This document shows, in pieces, positions 1 through 7,739 of a DNA stretch of 39,671 nucleotides (its first letter is position 1; each line of letters opens with the position of its first letter). The position numbers and the translations under genes are program-made. Source of the DNA: CAZMCC01 sp964564695 (lineage in GTDB: Bacteria > Planctomycetota > Phycisphaerae > Phycisphaerales > UBA1924); contig CAZMCC010000026.1 in the NCBI GenBank assembly GCA_964564695.1, positions 1 through 39,671 on the forward strand, given 5' to 3'. The notes under the pieces were generated by a model. The model searched no databases. It saw only the letters and a program-made list of their open reading frames with translations, and was not told the origin of the DNA.

Positions 1-26
1 TCGCGATCCCCGGAGTCACGATGTGA

Positions 27-194
27 GTCACGGACTTACGCAGCGCTCAGTATTCCGCTGAGGAGTTGGTGCCAGCATCCCAGCACGTGCTCACCTTTCC
101 TGACTACGTGCGCAACCCTCTCATGAATATGAACACGTTTATCGCCTTGGTAAGGGCAATGAACACCTATGGGGTAATCCCCAAGGTCGAGTAG
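27..194 (+). pseudogene. Possible C-terminal remnant or short ORF of unknown identity
   Basis: An open frame of 56 codons runs to the TAG at 192-194. It starts just after an in-frame TGA at 24-26 and has no ATG before position 123. The conceptual product ends in ...MNTYGVIPKVE and has a protein-like composition (LTFPDYVRNPLMNMNTF in the middle). Its base composition is visibly less GC-rich than pheS next door. It could be the degraded 3' end of a gene truncated by the window edge plus a nonsense change, or a small gene starting at GTG 69 or TTG 66. I do not recognise the family. Confidence 0.25.
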
Positions 195-251
195 GCGCCG
201 AGCCGCCGCTACGTGTTCTCCACGTTTTTCTGGGCGTACCCTCCCACCCCG

Positions 252-1334
252 ATGGACCTCAGCACGCTCGACGCCATCCAGTCCGAAGCCGCCGCGGCAC
301 TCTCCGCCGCCGCCGACGCCCCGGCCCTCGAAGCCTGGCGCACCGCCTACCTCGGCAAGTCCGGCAAGGCGACCGCCGCGCTCGGTGAGCTCAAGAACGT
401 TCCCAAGGACCAGAAGCCGGCGTTCGGGGCGAAGGTGAACCAGCTCAAGGCGGCTCTTGAGGCCGCGTTCAAGGAGCGGGCGGAGTCGCTGGGCGCCGGC
501 GCGGCGCCCAAGGCGGCCGGCCCGATGATCGACCTCTCGGAGCCGGGCGTGCTCGGGTCAACGGGGCTGGGGCGGCGGCACATTCTCAGTCGCGTTCGCG
601 AGGAGCTTGTCGAGGTCTTCGCCCGCATGGGCTTCGAGGTCGCCCGCGGGCCGGAGCTTGAGGACGACGAGCACAACTTCGTCAAGCTCAACATCCCCGC
701 GGCCCACCCGGCCCGCGACCCGATGGACAACTACTACGTCGACGACCCGGCCCGCACCGAGCGGCCGCGGATGATCCGGAGCCAGACGAGCACGGTGCAG
801 ATCCGCGTGATCGAGGCCGCGGTCGCTGCGGCGAAGGCGGCCGCCGCGGCCGATCCCGAGGCGGCGCCCGGCGGGCTCACCGACCCGATCAAGATCATCT
901 CCCCCGGGCGCGTCTATCGCCCCGACACCGTCGACGCCACGCACAGCTTCATGTTCCACCAGATCGAAGGGCTCTACCTCGATCGGAACGTGAGCATGGC
1001 CGATCTCAAGACGTGCCTCTTCCAGTTCGCCAAGGCGTACTTCGGGCCCGAGGCCCAGGTGCGCCTGCGTCCCAGCTACTTCCCGTTCACCGAGCCCAGC
1101 GCCGAGGTCGACCTGCGGGTCCGCCTCCGGCCCGAGACGCCGCTTCGTTGGATGGAGCTGGGCGGCTGCGGCATGGTCGATCCGGCCGTGCTCGAAATGT
1201 GCGGCGTCGACCCCGAGACCTGGACGGGCTTTGCCTTCGGCTTCGGCATCGAGCGCCTCGCCATGGGCAAGTACGGGATCCCGGACATCCGCATGCTCTT
1301 CGAGAACGACCTGCGGTTCCTGCGCCAGCTGTAA
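252..1334 (+). CDS. pheS: Phenylalanyl-tRNA synthetase alpha subunit
   Basis: This 360-residue cytoplasmic class II synthetase subunit charges tRNA-Phe as an alpha2-beta2 enzyme with PheT. An N-terminal coiled-coil tRNA-binding arm (about residues 1-90) precedes the catalytic core. In the core I see the QTSTVQIRVIE segment (family HTSPVQIR), HSFMFHQIEGLYLD, the WMELGGCGMVDP strand, and motif 3 as GFAFGFGIERLAMGKYGIPDIR near the C-terminus. The length is normal for the family. I chose ATG 252 rather than the upstream in-frame GTG 213 because the protein family begins with the coiled-coil and the extra 13 residues are not conserved-looking. A TACCCT box (237-242) lies 9 bases upstream of the ATG. 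The usual partner pheT does not follow; the next gene is an unrelated membrane protein, so pheT must lie elsewhere. Confidence 0.96.
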   Translation: MDLSTLDAIQSEAAAALSAAADAPALEAWRTAYLGKSGKATAALGELKNVPKDQKPAFGAKVNQLKAALEAAFKERAESLGAGAAPKAAGPMIDLSEPGVLGSTGLGRRHILSRVREELVEVFARMGFEVARGPELEDDEHNFVKLNIPAAHPARDPMDNYYVDDPARTERPRMIRSQTSTVQIRVIEAAVAAAKAAAAADPEAAPGGLTDPIKIISPGRVYRPDTVDATHSFMFHQIEGLYLDRNVSMADLKTCLFQFAKAYFGPEAQVRLRPSYFPFTEPSAEVDLRVRLRPETPLRWMELGGCGMVDPAVLEMCGVDPETWTGFAFGFGIERLAMGKYGIPDIRMLFENDLRFLRQL

Positions 1335-1358
1335 AGCCGGGCCAGCCCCCTCGATACC

Positions 1359-1389
1359 TTGACACCATCGGGCGCCTCGCCGGTACAGT
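1359..1389 (+). promoter_or_regulatory. Sigma70-like promoter for a leaderless membrane-protein mRNA
   Basis: TTGACA at 1359-1364 and TACAGT at 1384-1389 are separated by 19 bases. The -10 box ends exactly 6 bases before the ATG at 1396, so the expected +1 falls on the A of the start codon. No Shine-Dalgarno sequence lies between. Confidence 0.5.
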
Positions 1390-1395
1390 TCCCCC

Positions 1396-2016
1396 ATGTC
1401 CCAATACGACCCACGTGTCACCAGCGAGTCGGTTCCCCCGTCCTTCTCCACCCCACCGACCGAGCCGCCGCCGGCGCCGTTCGACGAGGCGAAGAGGTGG
1501 CCCAAGGTCGTCGGCATCATCAGCATCGTGTGGGCCGCACTCGGGCTCATCTGCACGGCCTGCGGCGTCGCCGGGATGTTCATGAACTCCCAGGGGCCTA
1601 ACGGCCAGCCGCTCCCGGCTGAGTTCCGGCCCAGCCCGCTGCAGCTTGGCGTCATGGGCATCGGGGCCGTGCTCGCCCTGATGCTCCTGGTCGCGGGCAT
1701 CATGCTCGTCTCGCGCAAGCGGGCGGCCCGCCCGGTGTTCATCGTCTACAGCGTGCTGGCGATCATCGTGGGGGCGGTCGGCATGTACGCGGCCGTGAAG
1801 CAGCAGCAGGCGCTCAGCGCCTGGATGGCCGCCAACCCGACGGATGAGATGGCCAAGATGATGGCAAAGCCGGCGATGAAGGCCATCCAGGGCACGATCA
1901 TGATCGTGAGCGTGCTGCTGTCGTTCGGCTGGCCGTTGTTCTGCCTGGCGTGGTTCGGCATGGTGAAGCGGAACGCCGCCGAGATCGACGCGGGCGTCGA
2001 TGATTCTGTTGTCTGA
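1396..2016 (+). CDS. Four-helix integral membrane protein, function unknown
   Basis: The product has 206 residues. An N-terminal cytoplasmic-looking segment rich in Pro, Ser and Thr (about 35 residues) is followed by four hydrophobic helices: around residues 37-57 (VVGIISIVWAALGLICTACG), 75-97, 115-136 and 155-178. Short basic or Lys/Met-rich loops lie between them, and the C-terminus is acidic. I do not recognise a named family; small four-helix proteins of this kind are common and mostly uncharacterised. The ATG follows a good -35/-10 pair with no leader. The 3' end overlaps the longest possible frame of the next gene, but that gene's preferred start (2087) lies 70 bases downstream. Confidence 0.8.
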   Translation: MSQYDPRVTSESVPPSFSTPPTEPPPAPFDEAKRWPKVVGIISIVWAALGLICTACGVAGMFMNSQGPNGQPLPAEFRPSPLQLGVMGIGAVLALMLLVAGIMLVSRKRAARPVFIVYSVLAIIVGAVGMYAAVKQQQALSAWMAANPTDEMAKMMAKPAMKAIQGTIMIVSVLLSFGWPLFCLAWFGMVKRNAAEIDAGVDDSVV

Positions 2017-2086
2017 AGAGGTCGGCGAACACACCCGGCCCCCCGGCCCCCGCGAACGGCGCGGCGCCCCAATTTCGGGAGCATTC

Positions 2087-3589
2087 ATGAATATCCGCGT
2101 CGTCATCCGCTGCGTCCTCGCCATCGCCGCCGCGGCGAGCGTCCTGTGCGCCTCGGCCCGCGCCTCGGGCGGGCCGCACGACCTCTGGTACGTCGTCGAG
2201 CTCGCCGGCCAGCGGGCCGGGCACATGCACATGAACGAGTCGGTGCGCGACGGTCTCGTGGTCACCCGCACCGAGACCACCCTCGCCATCAAGCGCGGCG
2301 CGGGCGACGAGCTGACGATCGTCTACACCTCCGAGTTTTCGGAGACCCCTGACGGCAAGCCCGTGAAGTGCGTCACCACCCAGTCGCTGGGCGCGGCCCC
2401 GATCACCACCACCATCCGTTTCCTGCCCGACAAGGTCGAGCAGACCGTCACGGCCGCCGACGGGCGCGCGACGGACACCACGCTACCGCTCCCCGAGGGT
2501 GTGTGGCTCACCCCGGCGGCGGCCGGTGAGTTCATGCGCAAGCGCCTCGAGGCCGACGCGAAGGAGATCGTCGTCCGCACGCTCGAGCCCTCGATGGGCA
2601 TGACGCCGATCGTCACGACGCACAGGGTCCTCGAGAAGACCACGGCCGAGGCGCTGGGGCGGACCGTTCCCGCCTTCAAGGTCTCCAGCGTCGTCGACCG
2701 CATGCCGGGCATCACGAGCGAGAGCTCTATGGACCTGTCGGGCAATGCCATCCGCGTCACGATGAACATGGGCGGCCTGCCGATGACGATGATCGCGGCG
2801 GACAAGGCCCTGGCGCTCTCGAAGGTCGACGCGCCCGAGCTGATGAAGAGCACGCTCGTGAAGCCCGACCGCGTGATCCACGAGCCGCGCACGCTGCGGC
2901 GGGCGGTGTACATGCTCTCGGTCGACGCGGGCGACCTGACGACGATCCCCAGCGCCGGCCCGCAGAAGGCGGTCACCGTTTCGCCGCGCGAGGTCCGTGT
3001 GACGGTGGATCTTGATGGCGTCGAGCCCGCGGATGTGAGTGCGAAGGACCGCGAGCTGGCGCTGGTCAGCTCGACGCTCATCACGTCGAGCGACGAGCAG
3101 GTGAAGGCGCTGGCCGCGAAGATTGACCGGGCGGCGAACGCCACGCCCGCGGCGCGGGCCGAGGCGATGCGCAACCTCGTGTTCGCGCACATCCGCAAGA
3201 AGAACCTGGGCGTGGGCTTCGCCTCGGCCGCCGACGTCGCGCGGACGAAGGAGGGGGACTGCTCGGAGCACGCCGTGCTGCTCGCGGCGATGCTGCGGGC
3301 GGACGGGATTCCTTCGCGCGTGGTGAGCGGGCTGGTGTACGTGGACGAGTTCCTGGGCTCCTCGGGCGTCTTCGGCTACCACATGTGGACGCAGGCGCTG
3401 CTCGAGGACAAGGGCCAGACCCGCTGGGTGGACCTGGACCCGACGCTCGGCTCGCTGGGCGTGTTCGACGCCACGCACATCGCGCTGGTTCACAGCTTTC
3501 TCGACGACGACGGGGCCATGAACTCGATGGTCTCGCTCGCGGGCATGCTCGGGCGCCTGAAGATCGCGGTGGAGGAGCCGAAGAAGTGA
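2087..3589 (+). CDS. Secreted transglutaminase-like (papain-fold) protein
   Basis: The product has 500 residues. It starts with a signal peptide (VIRCVLAIAAAASVLCASARAS), so it is probably exported to the periplasm or cell surface. Residues 30 to about 330 look like beta-rich repeats with no motif I can name. The C-terminal part is a transglutaminase-like domain: the catalytic Cys in KEGDCSEHAVLLAAMLR, the His in GYHMWTQAL, and the Asp in WVDLDPTLG appear in the expected order and spacing. Such bacterial domains often act as peptidases or structural folds rather than cross-linkers. ATG 2087 is preferred over an in-frame ATG at 2000 because a GGGAG ribosome-binding site sits 5 bases before it and the signal peptide then begins correctly. 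The stop codon overlaps the GTG of the next gene. Confidence 0.88.
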   Translation: MNIRVVIRCVLAIAAAASVLCASARASGGPHDLWYVVELAGQRAGHMHMNESVRDGLVVTRTETTLAIKRGAGDELTIVYTSEFSETPDGKPVKCVTTQSLGAAPITTTIRFLPDKVEQTVTAADGRATDTTLPLPEGVWLTPAAAGEFMRKRLEADAKEIVVRTLEPSMGMTPIVTTHRVLEKTTAEALGRTVPAFKVSSVVDRMPGITSESSMDLSGNAIRVTMNMGGLPMTMIAADKALALSKVDAPELMKSTLVKPDRVIHEPRTLRRAVYMLSVDAGDLTTIPSAGPQKAVTVSPREVRVTVDLDGVEPADVSAKDRELALVSSTLITSSDEQVKALAAKIDRAANATPAARAEAMRNLVFAHIRKKNLGVGFASAADVARTKEGDCSEHAVLLAAMLRADGIPSRVVSGLVYVDEFLGSSGVFGYHMWTQALLEDKGQTRWVDLDPTLGSLGVFDATHIALVHSFLDDDGAMNSMVSLAGMLGRLKIAVEEPKK

Positions 3590-4512
3590 GCGGCGTTCCC
3601 GGCGATCCGGCCGACCTTCCCCGCCTCCCCGCGCGCCCGCCCGAGGGGCACAAGGGCACCTTCGGCACCGTCGGTGTGCTCGGCGGGTGCGCGGCCGGTG
3701 AAACCCACATGCTCGGGGCGCCCGTGCTCGCGGGCCTTAGCGCCCTGCGGGCCGGCTGCGGCAAGGTCAAGGTCGGCGTGCCGTCGCCGATCGTGGACGC
3801 GGCGCTCGCGGCGGCGTTCGAGTGCACCGGGGTCGCGATCCCTGTCGACGAGAGCGGCGCGATCGTCGCGCACGAGGCGGCCGCGGTCGTCGACCGGCTC
3901 TCGGGCGAGTGCGGGGCGATCGTCGTGGGTCCCGGCCTGGGCCCGCCCAGCGAGGGGACGCGGGCGCTGGTGCTCCGCACGGTGCAGTCGGAGGACGCGT
4001 CGATCGTGGTCGACGCCGATGCGCTGAACGCCATCGCCCAGACGCCGCAGATCACGCGGGATTTGCGGGCGGCCGCGATCTTCACGCCGCATCCGGGCGA
4101 GTTCCGTTCGCTGTGCCGCGGGCTCGGGCTCGGCGGCGACCTGGGGCTCGATCGCTCGCGCGAGGACGCCGCGGCGGCCCTGGCCCAGCGACTCGGGTGC
4201 ATCGTCATCCTCAAGGGGCAGAACTCGGTGGTGAGCGACGGGGCTCGGACATGGGTCAACCCGTCCGGCCACGTCGTTCTCGCGACCGCGGGCACGGGCG
4301 ACGTGCTCGCCGGCCTGCTCGGGTCGCTCGCGGCCCAGTCGACGGCCGGGAAGTGGGGGATCAGCCTCTTCGACGTCGCGTGCCTGGGGACGTACATCCA
4401 CGGGCGCGCGGGCGAGAACTGGGCCCAGCGCGGGGCGGCCTCCGGGATGCTCGCGCGCGACCTCGTTGATGAGTTGCCGGCGGCGTGTGCGACGATGCGT
4501 GCCCGCGGTTGA
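3586..4512 (+). CDS. nnrD: ADP-dependent (S)-NAD(P)H-hydrate dehydratase
   Basis: This 308-residue YjeF C-terminal (ribokinase-like) enzyme dehydrates the damaged hydrated forms of NADH and NADPH, a metabolite-repair function in the cytoplasm. Recognisable elements are GHKGTFGTVGVLGG near the N-terminus, the VVDADALNAIA segment, FTPHPGEF, ILKGQNSVV, and the nucleotide-binding and catalytic ATAGTGDVLAGLLGSLAA block near residue 240. The N-terminal epimerase domain (NnrE) that is often fused in bacteria is absent. The start is GTG 3586, overlapping the preceding TGA as GTGA, which suggests translational coupling with the transglutaminase gene. The next gene is convergent with only 5 bases between stops. 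Confidence 0.92.
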   Translation: MSGVPGDPADLPRLPARPPEGHKGTFGTVGVLGGCAAGETHMLGAPVLAGLSALRAGCGKVKVGVPSPIVDAALAAAFECTGVAIPVDESGAIVAHEAAAVVDRLSGECGAIVVGPGLGPPSEGTRALVLRTVQSEDASIVVDADALNAIAQTPQITRDLRAAAIFTPHPGEFRSLCRGLGLGGDLGLDRSREDAAAALAQRLGCIVILKGQNSVVSDGARTWVNPSGHVVLATAGTGDVLAGLLGSLAAQSTAGKWGISLFDVACLGTYIHGRAGENWAQRGAASGMLARDLVDELPAACATMRARG

Positions 4513-4517
4513 TCGGG

Positions 4518-5597
4518 CTATTTCTCGCCGCGAAGCGCCTTGAGCGCCTCGGGCCCGCGCTCGCGCCACGTGTCGGCGTTGGAACGGTTTGGGAAGAGCT
4601 TGAGGTCGAGCTTAGGGTCGGTGCTCGTGATCGAGCCGTCCTTGTTGACGTGCACCTTGGCCCGGACGGGCTTGATGTCGGTGAACAGATCGGCCGCGGA
4701 CCTGGCGAACATCATGATGGCCTGGCACGCGGTGATGCGATCGAACGACCCGAAGGTGTCGTCGCGCGCCTGCACGGCCCGGTGAGCGTCCGTGCCCAAC
4801 ATGTCGAGCGGCTTGAGCGCCTCGATGCCGTCGGTCACGATCCGCTGGAGCCGCTTGGCGAGCGCGTCGGAGCGGGCTTCGAGGGCTTTGAACGACGTGA
4901 TCTGCGCGTCGAGTTCGACGGGCGTACGTCCGGGCTTGGTCGCCGCGGTGTACGCGGCCTGCGCGTCGGTGGCGAGGGCCTTGGACTCGGTGTCGAGCTC
5001 GGCGAAGAACGGGTTGAGGAGCGGGGCCGTGTCGACGGTTGGCTTGGGCGCGGGCGGAGGGGGGGATGCCGCGGCCGCCGGCACGCGCGTCGACGGCACG
5101 GCGGTGCTCGGCGCGGGGCCGCCGGTCGGCGGGGTGGGGGGGGCGGTCGGTGCGCGACCCGCCGATGAGCCCGGCGCGGGCGAGGTCGAGCCGGTCGGGC
5201 CCGACGACGCGGCGGTGGGCCACGGTGCGGGAGCCTGCGTGCCCCACGTGACAAGGCCCGACATGATCAGCAGACGCGTCGCGGTGATGAACAGGAGCAC
5301 GGCACCGACGGTCGCGTTGAAGAAGCGGTCACGCCGTCCGCTCACGAACCACGCCACGAGCCCGAGCACCCCGGCGACGAAGATCGGGAAGACGACCAGG
5401 ATGCCGATCATCCTGGGTGTCGAGAAGCGGAACCGCCCGAGGTTCAGGATGACCTGGGCGACCGCCACCGCGACGAAGACCAGGAGGATGACCACCGTCG
5501 TCGGCGAGATGCCGAAGCCCGAGCCAGGCGCCGGGGGCGTGGCGTGGGCGAACGAGATTGGGCGTTGGCCGGGCGATGGGCGGGGCGGCGTGGGCAT
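4518..5597 (-). CDS. Membrane protein with Pro-rich linker and helical C-terminal domain
   Basis: The product has 359 residues and is of unrecognised function. After about 28 residues there are three hydrophobic segments (residues ~30-50, 63-85 and 93-115), then a long linker of Pro, Ala, Ser, Thr and Gly (roughly 120-185), then a mainly helical charged domain (190-359) with heptad-like Leu/Ala/Lys patterns. The architecture suggests a membrane-anchored domain held away from the membrane by the linker. A TATTCT box (5604-5609) ends 6 bases before the ATG and there is no Shine-Dalgarno site, so the mRNA is probably leaderless. The gene converges on nnrD with almost no spacer and has no obvious terminator of its own. 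Confidence 0.8.
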   Translation of the reverse strand: MPTPPRPSPGQRPISFAHATPPAPGSGFGISPTTVVILLVFVAVAVAQVILNLGRFRFSTPRMIGILVVFPIFVAGVLGLVAWFVSGRRDRFFNATVGAVLLFITATRLLIMSGLVTWGTQAPAPWPTAASSGPTGSTSPAPGSSAGRAPTAPPTPPTGGPAPSTAVPSTRVPAAAASPPPPAPKPTVDTAPLLNPFFAELDTESKALATDAQAAYTAATKPGRTPVELDAQITSFKALEARSDALAKRLQRIVTDGIEALKPLDMLGTDAHRAVQARDDTFGSFDRITACQAIMMFARSAADLFTDIKPVRAKVHVNKDGSITSTDPKLDLKLFPNRSNADTWRERGPEALKALRGEK

Positions 5598-5603
5598 GCG
5601 TCC

Positions 5604-5609
5604 AGAATA
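5604..5609 (-). promoter_or_regulatory. -10 box placed for a leaderless transcript
   Basis: TATTCT on the minus strand lies 6 bases from the ATG at 5597. A weak -35 (TTCGCC, 5628-5633) lies 18 bases upstream. Confidence 0.4.
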
Positions 5610-5682
5610 CTTGGCGGGCCTGAACGTGGCGAATTCGTGCGGATCCGGTCCCCCGCACCCCCCCTCGCACCCCCCGAAGCCC

Positions 5683-5712
5683 TTTACGGACGGGACCCCT
5701 GCCAGCTAAAGT
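5683..5712 (+). promoter_or_regulatory. Promoter of the DUF1015 gene, leaderless arrangement
   Basis: TTTACG (5683-5688) and TAAAGT (5707-5712) are 18 bases apart, and TAAAGT ends 6 bases before the ATG at 5719. It stands back to back with the promoter of the minus-strand gene at 5597. Confidence 0.45.
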
Positions 5713-5718
5713 CGGTCC

Positions 5719-7095
5719 ATGCCAACCGTGTACCCGTTCCGCGCCGTCCACTACACCAAGCTCGCCCCCACCGCCGCCGGTCCCGGCGATGTCTCCGACG
5801 TCGTCGCTCCGCCGTACGACGTGCTCGACGCCGACGGGAAGAAGGCGCAGCTGGCGCGGAGCGCGAAGAACATTGTTTCGATCGACCTGCCGCACATTCC
5901 GGCGAAGGAGCTGGGACCGCCGTCGGCGTACGCAGGGGCCGCGGCGGCGCTCAAGGCGTGGCTCGCCGACGGCACGCTCAAGCGGGCGGACCAGCCGCTC
6001 ATGTTCGTCTACCGCGAGACGTTCACGTTCCAGGGCAAGGAGCACCAGCGGACGGGCATGGCCGCCACAGTCGAGGTCAAACCCTTCGGTCCGCACGCGG
6101 GCGGCGGGATCCTGCCGCATGAGGAGACGTTCAGCGGGCCCAAGGAAGACCGGATGGCGCTGATGAAGGCGACGAAGGCCCAGATGTCGCCGATCTTCGG
6201 CCTGCACCAGGATGAGCACGGGCGGGCGACGGCGCTGCTCGGGAAGATCATGTCGAGCCGCAAGCCCGACGCGATCGCGAAGACCAATCCCGGCTTCGGC
6301 GGCGACCTGCTGCACGAGATCTGGATCATCGCTGACCAGCCGACGCAGAAGGCGTACGCCGACGCGCTCGCGGGCGAGGATGTGTTCATCGCCGACGGGC
6401 ACCACCGGTACACGACGCAGATGAACTACGTGAAGGCGCTCGAGGCGAGCGCGCCGGGCGGGAAGCTGGCGGCGGATCACCCGGCGCGGCGCTGCATGTT
6501 CGTGCTCATCGGGATGTCCGATCCCGGAATGGTGATCGGGCCGACGCACCGAGTGCTGGGCGGGATGGGCGGGTATTCGTGGGACAAGTTCGCGAACGTC
6601 GCGGGCGAGCACCTCAAGATGGAGCCCGTCAGCGGTGGTGTGCGCGAGCTGCACGCGGCCCTGATCGCCAAGCCCGGCGAGGGACGCCTCGGCCTGTGGG
6701 ACTTCGCGGGCAAGAAGGGGTTCATCGCGACGCCGACGACCCCCGACCCGCTCGCGCCCCAGTTCCCCAAGCAGACCCGCGCGTGGCGGACGCTCGACGT
6801 CGCGCTGTGCCAGTATCTCATTGTGGAGAAGATCTGCCAGCCCTCGCTCAACGGCGGCCAGCCGGTGAAGTGGGCCTTCCCGCACTCGATCCAGGAGGTC
6901 GAGGACATCGGCGCCGGCCACGAACGCGGCTCGGGCGGCGGCAAGAGCTTCATCCCGCAGCTCGCGGTGATCGTGCGTCCGACGCCGCTGGAGGCGGTGC
7001 GCGAGGTGAGCCGTGCGGGCGAGCTGATGCCGCAGAAGAGCACGTTCTTTTATCCGAAGCTGGCGACGGGGTTGTTTGTGAATCCGTTGGAGTGA
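5719..7095 (+). CDS. DUF1015 family protein
   Basis: This 458-residue protein belongs to the DUF1015 (COG4198) family, found across bacteria and archaea and without an established reaction to my knowledge. Family features visible here are the N-terminal YPFRAVHYTK..., the VVAPPYDVLDADG segment, ILPHEETFSGPKEDRMALMK around residue 140, and the strongly conserved IADGHHRYTTQMNY near residue 235. The protein is soluble, with no signal peptide or membrane helix, and is complete for the family. The next gene starts 3 bases after its stop (GTG 7099), so the two are probably cotranscribed. Confidence 0.9.
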   Translation: MPTVYPFRAVHYTKLAPTAAGPGDVSDVVAPPYDVLDADGKKAQLARSAKNIVSIDLPHIPAKELGPPSAYAGAAAALKAWLADGTLKRADQPLMFVYRETFTFQGKEHQRTGMAATVEVKPFGPHAGGGILPHEETFSGPKEDRMALMKATKAQMSPIFGLHQDEHGRATALLGKIMSSRKPDAIAKTNPGFGGDLLHEIWIIADQPTQKAYADALAGEDVFIADGHHRYTTQMNYVKALEASAPGGKLAADHPARRCMFVLIGMSDPGMVIGPTHRVLGGMGGYSWDKFANVAGEHLKMEPVSGGVRELHAALIAKPGEGRLGLWDFAGKKGFIATPTTPDPLAPQFPKQTRAWRTLDVALCQYLIVEKICQPSLNGGQPVKWAFPHSIQEVEDIGAGHERGSGGGKSFIPQLAVIVRPTPLEAVREVSRAGELMPQKSTFFYPKLATGLFVNPLE

Positions 7096-7098
7096 GGC

Positions 7099-7713
7099 GT
7101 GGACGACACGACGGCCAAGATTCTCGAGGTTCTTCGGACCGCGGGGTTGGAATTGGAAGCCGGATTGAGCGAGGCGGAGCTCTCGGACACCGAGCGCACG
7201 TTCGGCTTTCGCTTTCCGCCCGATCTGCGAGCGCTGCTCGCGGCCGCGCTCCCCGAGGGGTGGGCTGATTGGCGGCGGCGCGTCGAGGTCCTTGGGAACG
7301 GCGAGGTGAAGCCGATCGAGTGGGGTCTCGACTGGCCGATCCGCGGCACGCTGTTCGACATTGAACACAACGCGTTCTGGTGGGAGAAGTGGGGTCCCAA
7401 GCCCGCTTCACTGCCCGAAGCGTTCGTGATCGCGGAACGGTCGATGAGATCGGCGCCCAGGCTCATCCCGTTGTTCTCGCACCGTTATATCCCGAGTGAG
7501 CCCAGTGTTGCGGGCAACCTTGTGCTCTCGATCCATCAGACGGACATCGTTGTCTATGGCGAGGACCTGCTGGACTACGTATGTCACGAGTTCAACCAGC
7601 CGAGACCGGCGCGCGAGATGAACGAGTCGGCCACGACGTTGCCGTACTGGGGCGGCTTTCTCGAAGCGGCGTGGAAGGCGCGGTATGAGAGTGATGACGA
7701 AGGCACGGATTGA
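7099..7713 (+). CDS. SMI1/KNR4-like protein
   Basis: The product has 204 residues. The N-terminal half resembles the SMI1/KNR4 (SUKH) fold as seen in actinobacterial and planctomycete proteins: AGLSEAELSDTERTFGFRFP, PDLRALLAAALPEGWADWRR, then a Trp-rich core (IEWGLDWPIRGTLFDIEHN and WWEKWGPKP), and LVLSIHQTDIVVYGEDLLDY. SUKH proteins include immunity proteins against nuclease toxins, but no toxin gene is adjacent, so I would not call it an immunity protein. The start is GTG 7099, only 3 bases after the DUF1015 stop. The stop codon lies inside a 12-bp palindrome shared with the convergent UbiA-type gene. Confidence 0.65.
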   Translation: MDDTTAKILEVLRTAGLELEAGLSEAELSDTERTFGFRFPPDLRALLAAALPEGWADWRRRVEVLGNGEVKPIEWGLDWPIRGTLFDIEHNAFWWEKWGPKPASLPEAFVIAERSMRSAPRLIPLFSHRYIPSEPSVAGNLVLSIHQTDIVVYGEDLLDYVCHEFNQPRPAREMNESATTLPYWGGFLEAAWKARYESDDEGTD

Positions 7714-7733
7714 CGCCGAGCCGTCAATCCGTG
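7704..7733. terminator. Palindrome at a tail-to-tail junction, probable two-way terminator
   Basis: Two 12-base arms (7704-7715 and 7722-7733, CACGGATTGACG and its complement) flank a 6-base loop. The left arm contains the stop codon (7711-7713) of the upstream gene, and the minus-strand gene ends 7 bases to the right. The U-tract is poor in both directions. Confidence 0.5.
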
Positions 7734-7739
7734 GCACGT

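Noticed and set aside
7099..7713. Immunity protein of a polymorphic toxin system
   Set aside because: The SMI1-like fold alone does not establish this; no toxin or secretion gene lies nearby.
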